From assembly GCA_035604635.1 (NCBI GenBank), contig DATNIC010000113.1:1-18570 (forward strand): DNA of 18,570 bases, in the 5' to 3' direction. The notes under the pieces were generated by a model that was not told the DNA's origin, did no database searches, and saw nothing but the letters and a program-made list of their open reading frames with translations. Positions within the stretch are counted from its first letter, which is position 1. Every line of letters begins with the position of its first letter. This document shows positions 1 to 7,468 of this stretch, one piece after another. The translations under genes were made by a program, and so were the position numbers. Source of the stretch: DATNIC01 sp035604635. GTDB taxonomy: Bacteria; Vulcanimicrobiota; Vulcanimicrobiia; Vulcanimicrobiales; Vulcanimicrobiaceae.

Positions 1-7
1 CCGCCGG

Positions 8-1432
8 TCACTTCACCAACGGCAACACGTCGCTCGGGACGAACGGATACAAGCCCATGGCGAGAACCGCGATGGCGCCGACGACGACCCCAACCCACGG
101 GAGGAGCGTGTGCGCGTAGACGTAGTGCGTCCGCGGACGCGGCTCGGGCCGGTACATCACGCGAATGACCTTGATATAGGCATAGAATGAAATCGCCGTC
201 CCGACGATCAGCAGCGCCGCCAGCCAAACATACCCGGCGTCGACCGTCGTCGCAAGGATGAGAATCTTCCCGGTAAATCCGGCCGTCGGCGGCAATCCCG
301 CGAGCGCGAGCAGGAAGAATGCCATCGCCGCAGCGGCCCACGGTTTGCGCTCGGAGAGTCCGCCGAATGCCTGGAGCGAGGAGCCTTCGTCGTGCTCGCG
401 CGACAAGAGCGCGATGACGGCGAAAGCGCCGAGATTCATGAAGAGGTACGCGGTCAAATAGAAGATCGCGTAACGCAGACCCAGGCTCGTCGCCCCGGCA
501 AGCGCGACCGTGATGTAGCCGAGCTGAGCGATCCCCGAATACGCGAGCAGGCGCTTCAGATCGGTTTGCGCGAGGGCGCCGAGGTTGCCGAAGATCATCG
601 AAAGAGCGGCGAGGATCCACAACGGGACAAAGAGTTCGCGGTGCTGCGGGAGCGCGGCATAGGCAAAGCGTGCCAAAACCGCGAGGACGCCGGCCTTCGT
701 GACGACGCTCATAAAGGCGGTCACCGCAAGCGGCGCCCCTTCGTAAACGTCCGGTGTCCAAACGTGAAATGGAAAGAGGCTCAACTTGAAGGCGATCCCG
801 ACCAGGAACAAACCGACGCCGACGACGAGCATCCCGGAGAGCGGCGCACCGATCAACGCGGCCAGCCCAACCGAACCCGTCGCACCGAACAACAGCGCCA
901 TCCCGTAGAGCATGAAGCCCGACGCCATCGATGAGAGGATCAGGTATTTGAGCGCCGCTTCATGCGACGTTGCCCGGTTGGCTAAACCGCACAGCGCGTA
1001 GAGACCAAGCGAGAGGAGCTCGAGCCCAAGGAAGATCGTCATGAGGTTCGCGGCGCCGGTCATCAGCATCGCGCCGGCCGCGCTCCACAGGACCAAGGCC
1101 GTCGAGCCGCCGATCTGATCGTCGCGTCCGACGCCGGCCGTGAGCAGCAACGAAAAGATCGTTGCGATGAGGACGATCTCGCTGAAAACGACGCTGAAGC
1201 CACCGACGACGTAGGCATTTGAGAATGCGGCATACGGATGACCGTACTGCTGCGCTTCGACGAAGCCCGCAGCGATCAACCCGGCGATCCCGATCCCGAT
1301 GTTGACATAACGCCGCGCGTGGCCGCTCTCGAACAGATCGACGATCAGGACGACGAGCGCAGTTGCGGCAACCATGAAAATCGGCGCGAGCGCCCACCCA
1401 TCCGCCTGCGTGAAGTATTGCGCGTAGTTCAC
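8..1432 (-). CDS. nuoN: NADH-quinone oxidoreductase subunit N
   Basis: Membrane-arm antiporter-like subunit of complex I, 474 residues, with many hydrophobic helices, belonging to the MrpA/MrpD-like proton-translocating family. The family's essential charges are in place: Glu138 in the TM5 segment FLGLELLSL, Lys216 in AFKLSLFPFH, Lys246 in VVTKAG and Lys389 in TAGFTGKILIL. The start is a GTG at 1432 whose last bases overlap the nuoM stop (GTGA, 4-base overlap). The frame stays open upstream to 1783 inside nuoM, but that part is Arg-rich, out-of-register sequence with no NuoN similarity. It is the last gene of the operon and stops 7 bases from the window edge. Identity is firm, and the start is well supported by the coupled overlap. 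Confidence 0.95.
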   Translation of the reverse strand: MNYAQYFTQADGWALAPIFMVAATALVVLIVDLFESGHARRYVNIGIGIAGLIAAGFVEAQQYGHPYAAFSNAYVVGGFSVVFSEIVLIATIFSLLLTAGVGRDDQIGGSTALVLWSAAGAMLMTGAANLMTIFLGLELLSLGLYALCGLANRATSHEAALKYLILSSMASGFMLYGMALLFGATGSVGLAALIGAPLSGMLVVGVGLFLVGIAFKLSLFPFHVWTPDVYEGAPLAVTAFMSVVTKAGVLAVLARFAYAALPQHRELFVPLWILAALSMIFGNLGALAQTDLKRLLAYSGIAQLGYITVALAGATSLGLRYAIFYLTAYLFMNLGAFAVIALLSREHDEGSSLQAFGGLSERKPWAAAAMAFFLLALAGLPPTAGFTGKILILATTVDAGYVWLAALLIVGTAISFYAYIKVIRVMYRPEPRPRTHYVYAHTLLPWVGVVVGAIAVLAMGLYPFVPSDVLPLVK

Positions 1433-2955
1433 TTCTGCGGAGCCTGAGTCGGATACACGACTTGCTTGAGGACCCACCCGCCCATCGAGCCCGGGATGGT
1501 CACCCAAGTCACCTGGGGCGTCGGCGACGGAGGCGGTGCCGGGCCCTGCGCGGTTGCCGTCTGCGCCGCAACGAACGTCAAGCCGTTCGCGACAGGCAGC
1601 GGCTGAATGCCTAACAAGACGAACGCGATGACGAGGGGCGCGAGCGCGATCCCCTCCACCCAATTCAGATCGGGGCGTTCCGGAAGATCGGCGACGGACG
1701 GACCGTGCATCATCCCTTGGTAGACCCGCAGCATGTACGCGGCCGCGAGGACGACGGGGATCAGCGCGATGACGGCCGGCCATACGTAGCCCGCACGGTA
1801 GAGTCCGGTGAGGATCAGGATCTCGCCCGCGAAACCGGCGAGTCCCGGAAGGCCGAGCGCGGCCAAAGCGGGGAGGACGAGCGCGCCCGCAAGACGCGGA
1901 TTACGCGTCCCGAGCCCCCCGAGACGGTCGAGCAAACGCGTCTCTTCGCGCCGCTCGACGTAGCCGAGAACGAGGAACAACGCGGCACTGAAGAGTCCGT
2001 GCGCGATGAGATACACGAAGGCGCCGCGCAACGCGAGATCGTTCCCGCTGAAGACCGCGAGCAGGATCAAACCCAAGTGCGAGAGCGAGCTGTATGCGAC
2101 GACGCGCTTTGCGTCGTTCTCGACGAGCGCAATGTAGCCGCCGTAAAGCAGCGCGATGAGTCCCAGGACGAACATCAGCGGCTGCGCGGCATGCATCGCG
2201 CTGCCGAAGAGCGGGATCCCGATGACGATGAAGCCGTAGAGTCCGGCCTTCGACTGGACCGCGCTGACGATCGCCGCGACCTCGGGCGGCAGATCGGCAT
2301 AGGTAGCGGGCATCCACGTATGGAGCGGCCACACCGGCGTCTTCACCAGAAACGCCAGCGCGAAGCCCGCAAAGATCCACGGCGCCCAGACGTCGCCGAG
2401 CGGCGTCACGCCGGTCCGGCCGATCACGTCCGTCGATCCGTACGCGATTCCGAACGCCGCCGTCGCAAGCAACAACGTCAGACCACCCACGAGGTTGTAG
2501 AGGAGGTAGCGCCAAGCGGTTGCGACCGCCGGTCCCCACCCGACCAAGATAAAGAACACCGGGATCAGCATCAGATCCCAGAAGAGCGCGAACAGCAACA
2601 GATCCTTCGCGGCGAAGACGCCCATCATGGCACCTTCCAAGACGAGGATCGAGGCGACGAAATCGCGCTGACGCGACGCGCGAACCGCGACCAGCGCGCA
2701 CAACGTGACGATCGCGAGCAAGACCGCCAGCCAATAGCCGATCCCCGTCCAGCCGAGGTGGAACGCGGCCTCGAACGGACGCGAGAGCCAGCGCACCGTC
2801 GCGTCGGGCGCCGAAGCGCTCGCGATCGTCGCGATCGTGACGGCGAGCGCTATAACGTACCCGTAGACTTTGGCGGCACCATGTGCATGCCGCGGGATGA
2901 GCAGCGCGGCAAAACCGAGGAGAATCGGACCGAGGACCAGCGCCGGGATCAGCAT
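1429..2955 (-). CDS. nuoM: NADH-quinone oxidoreductase subunit M (divergent)
   Basis: Antiporter-like membrane subunit of complex I, 508 residues. Operon position between nuoL and nuoN and family motifs identify it: FLVKTPVWPLHTW with Lys205, VENDAKRVVAYSSLSHLG with Lys283, HGLFSAALFL, and the TM12 segment AGFAGEILIL with Glu378. Two features are atypical. The TM5 acidic residue is Asp127 (FWDLMLIP; GAT codon) where Glu is usual. The stretch after HTW reads MPATYADLPPEV and then QSKAGLYG, instead of the usual LPDAH...EAPT and LLK.G.YG, and looks more like NuoN/MrpD. The C-terminus carries a Pro/Thr-rich tail (about residues 470-485) followed by a short tail. The ATG overlaps the nuoL stop (TGATG). 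Confidence 0.93.
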   Translation of the reverse strand: MLIPALVLGPILLGFAALLIPRHAHGAAKVYGYVIALAVTIATIASASAPDATVRWLSRPFEAAFHLGWTGIGYWLAVLLAIVTLCALVAVRASRQRDFVASILVLEGAMMGVFAAKDLLLFALFWDLMLIPVFFILVGWGPAVATAWRYLLYNLVGGLTLLLATAAFGIAYGSTDVIGRTGVTPLGDVWAPWIFAGFALAFLVKTPVWPLHTWMPATYADLPPEVAAIVSAVQSKAGLYGFIVIGIPLFGSAMHAAQPLMFVLGLIALLYGGYIALVENDAKRVVAYSSLSHLGLILLAVFSGNDLALRGAFVYLIAHGLFSAALFLVLGYVERREETRLLDRLGGLGTRNPRLAGALVLPALAALGLPGLAGFAGEILILTGLYRAGYVWPAVIALIPVVLAAAYMLRVYQGMMHGPSVADLPERPDLNWVEGIALAPLVIAFVLLGIQPLPVANGLTFVAAQTATAQGPAPPPSPTPQVTWVTIPGSMGGWVLKQVVYPTQAPQK

Positions 2956-4934
2956 CAGCGTCCCGCCCCCATTACGGCGTAGTAAGCGATTACGCAGATG
3001 ACGCCGACGACGATCGTCAACGCATAGCCGCGTACGAGGCCACCTTGCAACATCCGGAAACGGTTCCCAAGCGAGACCGCAACGATCGCCGCCTCTCGCA
3101 CGGCGCCGTCGATGACGATGGGATCGACGACCCGCCCCATGAATCTTCCCAGCGCTTGCGCCGGCCGTACGAAGAGCGCGTCGATCGCAGCATCAAAATA
3201 AAAGGCGTTGGCAAGGACCGGCGGCATGTGCACCGATTCGGTCCGCAAACGTTCGACGGCGTGCTCGCGCGCGGCCGATGTCCCGTAGCGCAAGTAGGCG
3301 AGCCCGATACCGACCAAGACGAGCGCGAGAACGATGAGCGTCGATAACCCCTCGCCGATCGACGCCGGGACCTTCTCGACGTGCGTTCCGCCCGCGAAGA
3401 GTTGACCGAAGAACCGCTCCCAGGGACTGTCCGGCCCGATCGCGAGCCAACCGAAGGCGGTTGTCGGGATCATCAGGATCGCGACGGGGACGTTCATGAT
3501 CGGACCCGGCTGATGCGAGTGATGCGCTTGCGGCGCAGCGTGCGGCGGCATCCCGGCAAGTTCCGGATGGCGGATCCCCAGATCCGATGGATCGACCTCG
3601 CCGCGATACGTTCCGAAAAACGTCACCAGGATCAACCGAAACATGTAGTAAGCGGTGATCGCAGCCGTTAGCACACCGATCGCATACAAGTACGGATGAC
3701 CATGTTCGAGCGCGCCGTATATCACCGCGTCCTTGCTGAAGAACCCGGAGAACGGCGGGATCCCGCAAATCGCGAGTACGCCGACGAGCATCGCCCAAAA
3801 CGCGAACGGCATTTTCGTTCGCAGGCCGCCCATCTTGCGCACGTCCTGTTCGTTGGCGAGCGCGTGGATGACGAGTCCGGCTCCCAAGAAGAGCTGCGCC
3901 TTGAAAAATGCGTGCGTCAGGAAGTGCAGCACGCCCGCGTCGTACGCGCCGACCCCGACGCCCATGACCATGTAGCCGATCTGCGACATCGTCGAGTACG
4001 CGAGGATGCGCTTGATGTCCCATTGCGCGCAGCCGAGAATCGCACCCATGAGGGCCGTCAACCCACCGATCGACCCGGCCAGGTCGCGCGCGTCCGGCGA
4101 CGCGTTCCACATCGGCCAGCAGCGCGCGATCAGATAGACGCCGGCGGTGACCATCGTCGCGGCATGGATCAGCGCGGAGACGGGCGTCGGACCTTCCATT
4201 GCGTCGGGTAACCAGGAATGCAGCGGGACCTGCGCCGACTTTGCCGCGCAGCCGATGAAAATGCCGACGCAGGCCAGCACCAGCGCCGTGTTCGAGAACT
4301 GCCCGAGCCGCGCGAACGTCTCGGCATAGGTCGTCGACCCGACCTGCGTGACGATGACAAGGATCGCGAACATGAGTCCGACGTCACCGACGACGTTGAT
4401 AACGAACGCCTTGCGCGCCGCGGCGACGGCCGTCTTTCGGTCGATATAGAAGCCGATCAGGAAAAACGACGCGAGCCCGACGCCGCCCCAGCCGACAAGC
4501 AAGCCGACGAAGTTGTCCGAGAGGACGAGCGTCAACATCGCAAAGATGAAGAACGTCATGTACGCGAAGAAGCGCGCGTACGCACCGTCGCCTTCCATGT
4601 AGCCGATTGCGTACGTAATGATGAGGAATCCCACGCCCGTGATGATCAACGTCCACGTCAGCGAGAGCGGATCCCACAAGAGCCCGAAGTCGAAGCCCGA
4701 GCCCCACGAGAACAGGGTCAGGTGCGCGCCGAGCGCGCCGTGCGCACGCTGCACGGCATCCGGCCACGAGAAGAGCGCCAGCGCGAAGCAGACCCCGACG
4801 ATACCGGCCCCGATCGGTCCCGCCGCCGTGCGCAGCTGCGGACCGAATGCCCACAGCGCAATCGCGCTCGCCATCGGCAAAAGCCACAGCGCGATCAGCA
4901 GCGGATAGGCCCCTTCGACCCCCATCACGTGCAC
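2955..4934 (-). CDS. nuoL: NADH-quinone oxidoreductase subunit L (TM5 Glu replaced)
   Basis: Distal antiporter-like subunit of complex I, 659 residues, about 16 hydrophobic segments, with the lateral-helix region C-terminal. Conserved features are AKSAQVPLHSWLPDAMEGPT with Lys232, SALIHAATMVTAGVYLIAR with His257, WDIKRILAYSTMSQIGYM with Lys308, HAFFKAQLFLGAG with Lys345, and GFFSKD with Lys401. The TM5 motif, usually GWEGVGL, here reads GWGGVGL: Gly150, codon GGC at 4487-4485. Start choice: a GTG at 4934 lies 10 bases after an AAGGGA ribosome site that overlaps the end of nuoK. GTG at 4928 and ATG at 4925 are alternatives but sit farther from that site. A His-rich cytoplasmic loop (about residues 463-474, HAAPQAHHSHQP) is present. 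Confidence 0.95.
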   Translation of the reverse strand: MHVMGVEGAYPLLIALWLLPMASAIALWAFGPQLRTAAGPIGAGIVGVCFALALFSWPDAVQRAHGALGAHLTLFSWGSGFDFGLLWDPLSLTWTLIITGVGFLIITYAIGYMEGDGAYARFFAYMTFFIFAMLTLVLSDNFVGLLVGWGGVGLASFFLIGFYIDRKTAVAAARKAFVINVVGDVGLMFAILVIVTQVGSTTYAETFARLGQFSNTALVLACVGIFIGCAAKSAQVPLHSWLPDAMEGPTPVSALIHAATMVTAGVYLIARCWPMWNASPDARDLAGSIGGLTALMGAILGCAQWDIKRILAYSTMSQIGYMVMGVGVGAYDAGVLHFLTHAFFKAQLFLGAGLVIHALANEQDVRKMGGLRTKMPFAFWAMLVGVLAICGIPPFSGFFSKDAVIYGALEHGHPYLYAIGVLTAAITAYYMFRLILVTFFGTYRGEVDPSDLGIRHPELAGMPPHAAPQAHHSHQPGPIMNVPVAILMIPTTAFGWLAIGPDSPWERFFGQLFAGGTHVEKVPASIGEGLSTLIVLALVLVGIGLAYLRYGTSAAREHAVERLRTESVHMPPVLANAFYFDAAIDALFVRPAQALGRFMGRVVDPIVIDGAVREAAIVAVSLGNRFRMLQGGLVRGYALTIVVGVICVIAYYAVMGAGR

Positions 4935-4941
4935 GCGCTGC

Positions 4942-5262
4942 TCATCCCTTCATCAGCGCGGCCTCGTCGACGTCGACGTACTTCGCGCGGCGGAATGCGA
5001 CGACGACGATCGCCAGGCCGATGGCGGCCTCGGCGGCAGCGACGGTGATCACGAGAAAAGCGAAGATGTGCCCCGCGTTGTTGACCCAAACGCGCGCGAA
5101 GGCCAGGAACAGCAGGTTCGCGGCATTCCACATCAGCTCGATCGACATCAGCATGATGAGCGGGTTGCGGCGGACGATGACACCCGCGACGCCGATGAAG
5201 AACAGCACTGCGGAGAGGCCGATGTAGTTGATCAGCGCAACCGGCAGGCTCGTTTCGCTCAT
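4942..5262 (-). CDS. nuoK: NADH-quinone oxidoreductase subunit K
   Basis: Small membrane subunit of complex I, 106 residues with three transmembrane helices, forming part of the proton pathway at the junction with NuoJ and NuoN. Both family glutamates are present: Glu42 in MSIELMWNAANL and Glu78 in AAAEAAIGLAI, equivalent to E. coli Glu36 and Glu72. Length matches the family (about 100 residues), with a slightly longer C-terminal tail ending in MKG. The ATG overlaps the nuoJ TGA as ATGA, so translation is coupled. nuoL starts 7 bases after its stop. Confidence 0.97.
   Translation of the reverse strand: MSETSLPVALINYIGLSAVLFFIGVAGVIVRRNPLIMLMSIELMWNAANLLFLAFARVWVNNAGHIFAFLVITVAAAEAAIGLAIVVVAFRRAKYVDVDEAALMKG
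4945..4950 (-). promoter_or_regulatory. Ribosome binding site of nuoL inside the nuoK end
   Basis: AAGGGA, read on the minus strand, immediately precedes and touches the nuoK TGA. It sits 10 bases before the GTG at 4934 and 19 bases before the ATG at 4925, which favours the GTG as the nuoL start. Confidence 0.5.
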
Positions 5263-5888
5263 GACGCTCGCTCCGACGACGGTTCGCCGCGATGCATCGC
5301 TGCGTCGAAGGCGGGATCCCGGACGATCGGTTCACGCTTGCGCCGCAGACGTTGCTGGATCGACGGACCGGTATCGCCGGCCAGCAAGATGACGGCCACG
5401 ACCGCGACCATCAGGATCAGCGCGGTGATCTCGAACGGAAGCAGATACACGGTAAAGAGTGCATTTCCGAAATCGGCGACGCTTCCGAACGCCCCCGCGG
5501 TCCCGACGGGACCGACGGGAGCCGCCCCGCCGGCCGGCCCGATCGTCGCGGGATGTTGCGTGATGCCGAAGACGACGAGCGCGAGCCCGATGAGCGCGGC
5601 GATCGTCCCACCGCCCGCTGCGGCCGGAAGCCGATCGGGCCCGACCAAGAACGGCGCGACGCCGCTCGAGAGCAGCGCGATGACGAAGACGAACAGCACC
5701 AGAATCGCGCCGCTGTAGACGACGATTTGGATGACGGCCAGAAACTCCGCCGAGAGCGTGAGATACATGATGGCCAGCGCGGTAAAGTTGGCAAGTAGCC
5801 CGACGACGCTGTAGACCGGCTTCTTCGCGGTGATCACGAAAACGGCGCTCGCGACGAGGGCGAGGGCCAGGAGCCAAAAGACGATCAA
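5259..5888 (-). CDS. nuoJ: NADH-quinone oxidoreductase subunit J
   Basis: Membrane subunit of complex I, 209 residues. The core motif VVYSGAILVLFVFVIALL (about residues 57-73) matches the NuoJ TM3 segment, including the Tyr-x-Gly-Ala stretch that forms the pi-bulge hinge in studied complexes. Residues about 115-140 are an unusually Gly/Pro/Ala-rich loop before the last helix, and the C-terminus is charged. The start is a TTG at 5888 overlapping the nuoI stop as TTGA, with AAGGGG 8 bases upstream. The frame continues upstream to 5933, but that extra part is Arg-rich and antiparallel to nothing conserved. The stop overlaps the nuoK ATG. Confidence 0.93.
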   Translation of the reverse strand: MIVFWLLALALVASAVFVITAKKPVYSVVGLLANFTALAIMYLTLSAEFLAVIQIVVYSGAILVLFVFVIALLSSGVAPFLVGPDRLPAAAGGGTIAALIGLALVVFGITQHPATIGPAGGAAPVGPVGTAGAFGSVADFGNALFTVYLLPFEITALILMVAVVAVILLAGDTGPSIQQRLRRKREPIVRDPAFDAAMHRGEPSSERAS

Positions 5889-6481
5889 CCCGCGAGCCCC
5901 TTGCGGTCTTCGCGCAGGAGCCCGCCGCGCCACGTCGCGTCATACCCCGCTTGCACGTCGACCGTGCTCTTATGATTGGTCACCGCGCCCAAGTCCGACG
6001 GGATCCCGCCGGGGCGCTCGTCGGGGGCCGCCCCGATCCCCGCGCTCGGCGGGACCAATAGGCGGTCCTTCGCATAGATGAAAGCGCCGCGACGATAGTC
6101 GGCCATCTCGAAGCGCGGCGTCAACACGATGGCGTCGGTCGGGCACGCTTCCTCGCACAGTCCGCAGAAGATGCAGCGCAGCTCGTCGATTTCGTAGCGC
6201 GCCGCGTAGCGTTCACCCGGCGAGCGGCGGTCGCTCGGCGCGTTTTCGGCGCCGACGACCGTGATCGCATTGGCCGGACAGGCGATCGCGCAGAGTTCGC
6301 AGCCGATGCAGCGTTCCTTGCCGTCGGCATAGCGGCGCAGCTCGTGCAAGCCATGGAAGCGCGGCGCGTGCTGCTTGCGCACCGTAGGATACTCGATCGT
6401 CGGCTTCTTGCGAAACGCATAGCTGAGGGTCGTTCGGAATCCCTGGAACAGCGCGGCGACGTTGAACAGGTTCTTACGCAT
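5885..6481 (-). CDS. nuoI: NADH-quinone oxidoreductase subunit I (2x[4Fe-4S])
   Basis: Peripheral-arm ferredoxin-like subunit of complex I that carries clusters N6a and N6b and passes electrons toward NuoB. It has 198 residues. Two classic motifs are visible: CIGCELCAIACP (Cys58, 61, 64, 68) and CIFCGLCEEACP (Cys103, 106, 109, 113). The N-terminus has the amphipathic segment and the KKPTIEYP-like stretch that docks the subunit on NuoH. The C-terminal 60 residues are longer than the shortest family members but not unusual. The ATG at 6481 follows the nuoH TAG by 9 bases. Confidence 0.97.
   Translation of the reverse strand: MRKNLFNVAALFQGFRTTLSYAFRKKPTIEYPTVRKQHAPRFHGLHELRRYADGKERCIGCELCAIACPANAITVVGAENAPSDRRSPGERYAARYEIDELRCIFCGLCEEACPTDAIVLTPRFEMADYRRGAFIYAKDRLLVPPSAGIGAAPDERPGGIPSDLGAVTNHKSTVDVQAGYDATWRGGLLREDRKGLAG
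5897..5902 (-). promoter_or_regulatory. Ribosome binding site deciding the nuoJ TTG start
   Basis: AAGGGG on the minus strand lies 8 bases before TTG 5888, within the last codons of nuoI. This optimal spacing supports the TTGA overlap start over any upstream start codon. Confidence 0.6.
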
Positions 6482-6490
6482 GCGAACAGC

Positions 6491-7468
6491 CTAACTTAGA
6501 GCGACGATGACGGCGGTAACGATCAGGTTGAGCGTAGCGACGGGGAGCAAGACTTTCCACCCGAACGCCATCAAGCGGTCGTAGCGAATGCGGGGTAGCG
6601 TCGCCCTCAACCAGACATAAAAGAACATGAACAGCCCCGCCTTGAGGACGAACCACACGAGGCCAGGGACCATCGTCAGCCCGAACGGCGCGTTCCATCC
6701 CCCGAGAAAGAGCAAGGTCGCCAAGCACGAGACCGTGATCATGTTGAGATATTCGGCGATGAAGAACAGCCCGAACCGCAAGCCGGAGTACTCCGTATGG
6801 AAACCGGCGACGAGCTCCGTCTCCGCTTCGACCAGATCGAACGGCGCGCGATTCGTCTCGGCAACCGCTGTAACCAAGTAGATGACGAAGCCGATGAACT
6901 GCGGCACGATGAACCACAGGCCGTACTGCGCGTGGACGATTCCACGCAACGACGTCGTCTGGGCAAGGATCAGCACGCCGATCACCGACAACGACATCGA
7001 GAGCTCGTACGAGATCATCTGCGCCGTCGCGCGGACGCTGCCCAGCAATGGGAACTTCGAGCCCGACGACCACCCTGCGAGCGAGATCCCGTAGATGCCG
7101 ATCGACGTGAGCGCGAAGACGAAGAGAATCCCGGCGTTCACATCGCCGACCGACCATAAGCTCCCCGAGGGCGTCTCGCTGAACGGGATCACCGCGTAGA
7201 CGCCCATCGCGCAGATCAGCGAAATGAACGGCGCGAGCCGATAGATCAGCGGGTCGGCCGTCTGGGGCGTCAAGTCTTCTTTGAACATCATCTTGGCCGC
7301 GTCCGCAGCCGGCTGCAACATCCCCCACGGTCCGACCCGATTGGGTCCGGGACGCAGCTGCATCCAGCCCATGATTTTGCGCTCGAACAGCATCGAGTAG
7401 GCGAACGTCGTGATCACGACGAGCAGAATCAGGAGCGACTTGGCGACGACGATGACCCACTCGTTCAC
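6491..7468 (-). CDS. nuoH: NADH-quinone oxidoreductase subunit H
   Basis: Membrane subunit of complex I that, with NuoB and NuoD, builds the quinone chamber. It has 325 residues and about eight transmembrane helices. The signature stretches are ERKIMGWMQLRPGPNRVGP (residues 29-47) and AETNRAPFDLVEAETELVAG (203-222) followed by FHTEYSG, the acidic loop next to the quinone site. It also has LFLGGWNAPFG. The start is GTG at 7468, overlapping the nuoG stop as GTGA. It ends in a TAG 9 bases before nuoI. Confidence 0.97.
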   Translation of the reverse strand: MNEWVIVVAKSLLILLVVITTFAYSMLFERKIMGWMQLRPGPNRVGPWGMLQPAADAAKMMFKEDLTPQTADPLIYRLAPFISLICAMGVYAVIPFSETPSGSLWSVGDVNAGILFVFALTSIGIYGISLAGWSSGSKFPLLGSVRATAQMISYELSMSLSVIGVLILAQTTSLRGIVHAQYGLWFIVPQFIGFVIYLVTAVAETNRAPFDLVEAETELVAGFHTEYSGLRFGLFFIAEYLNMITVSCLATLLFLGGWNAPFGLTMVPGLVWFVLKAGLFMFFYVWLRATLPRIRYDRLMAFGWKVLLPVATLNLIVTAVIVALS

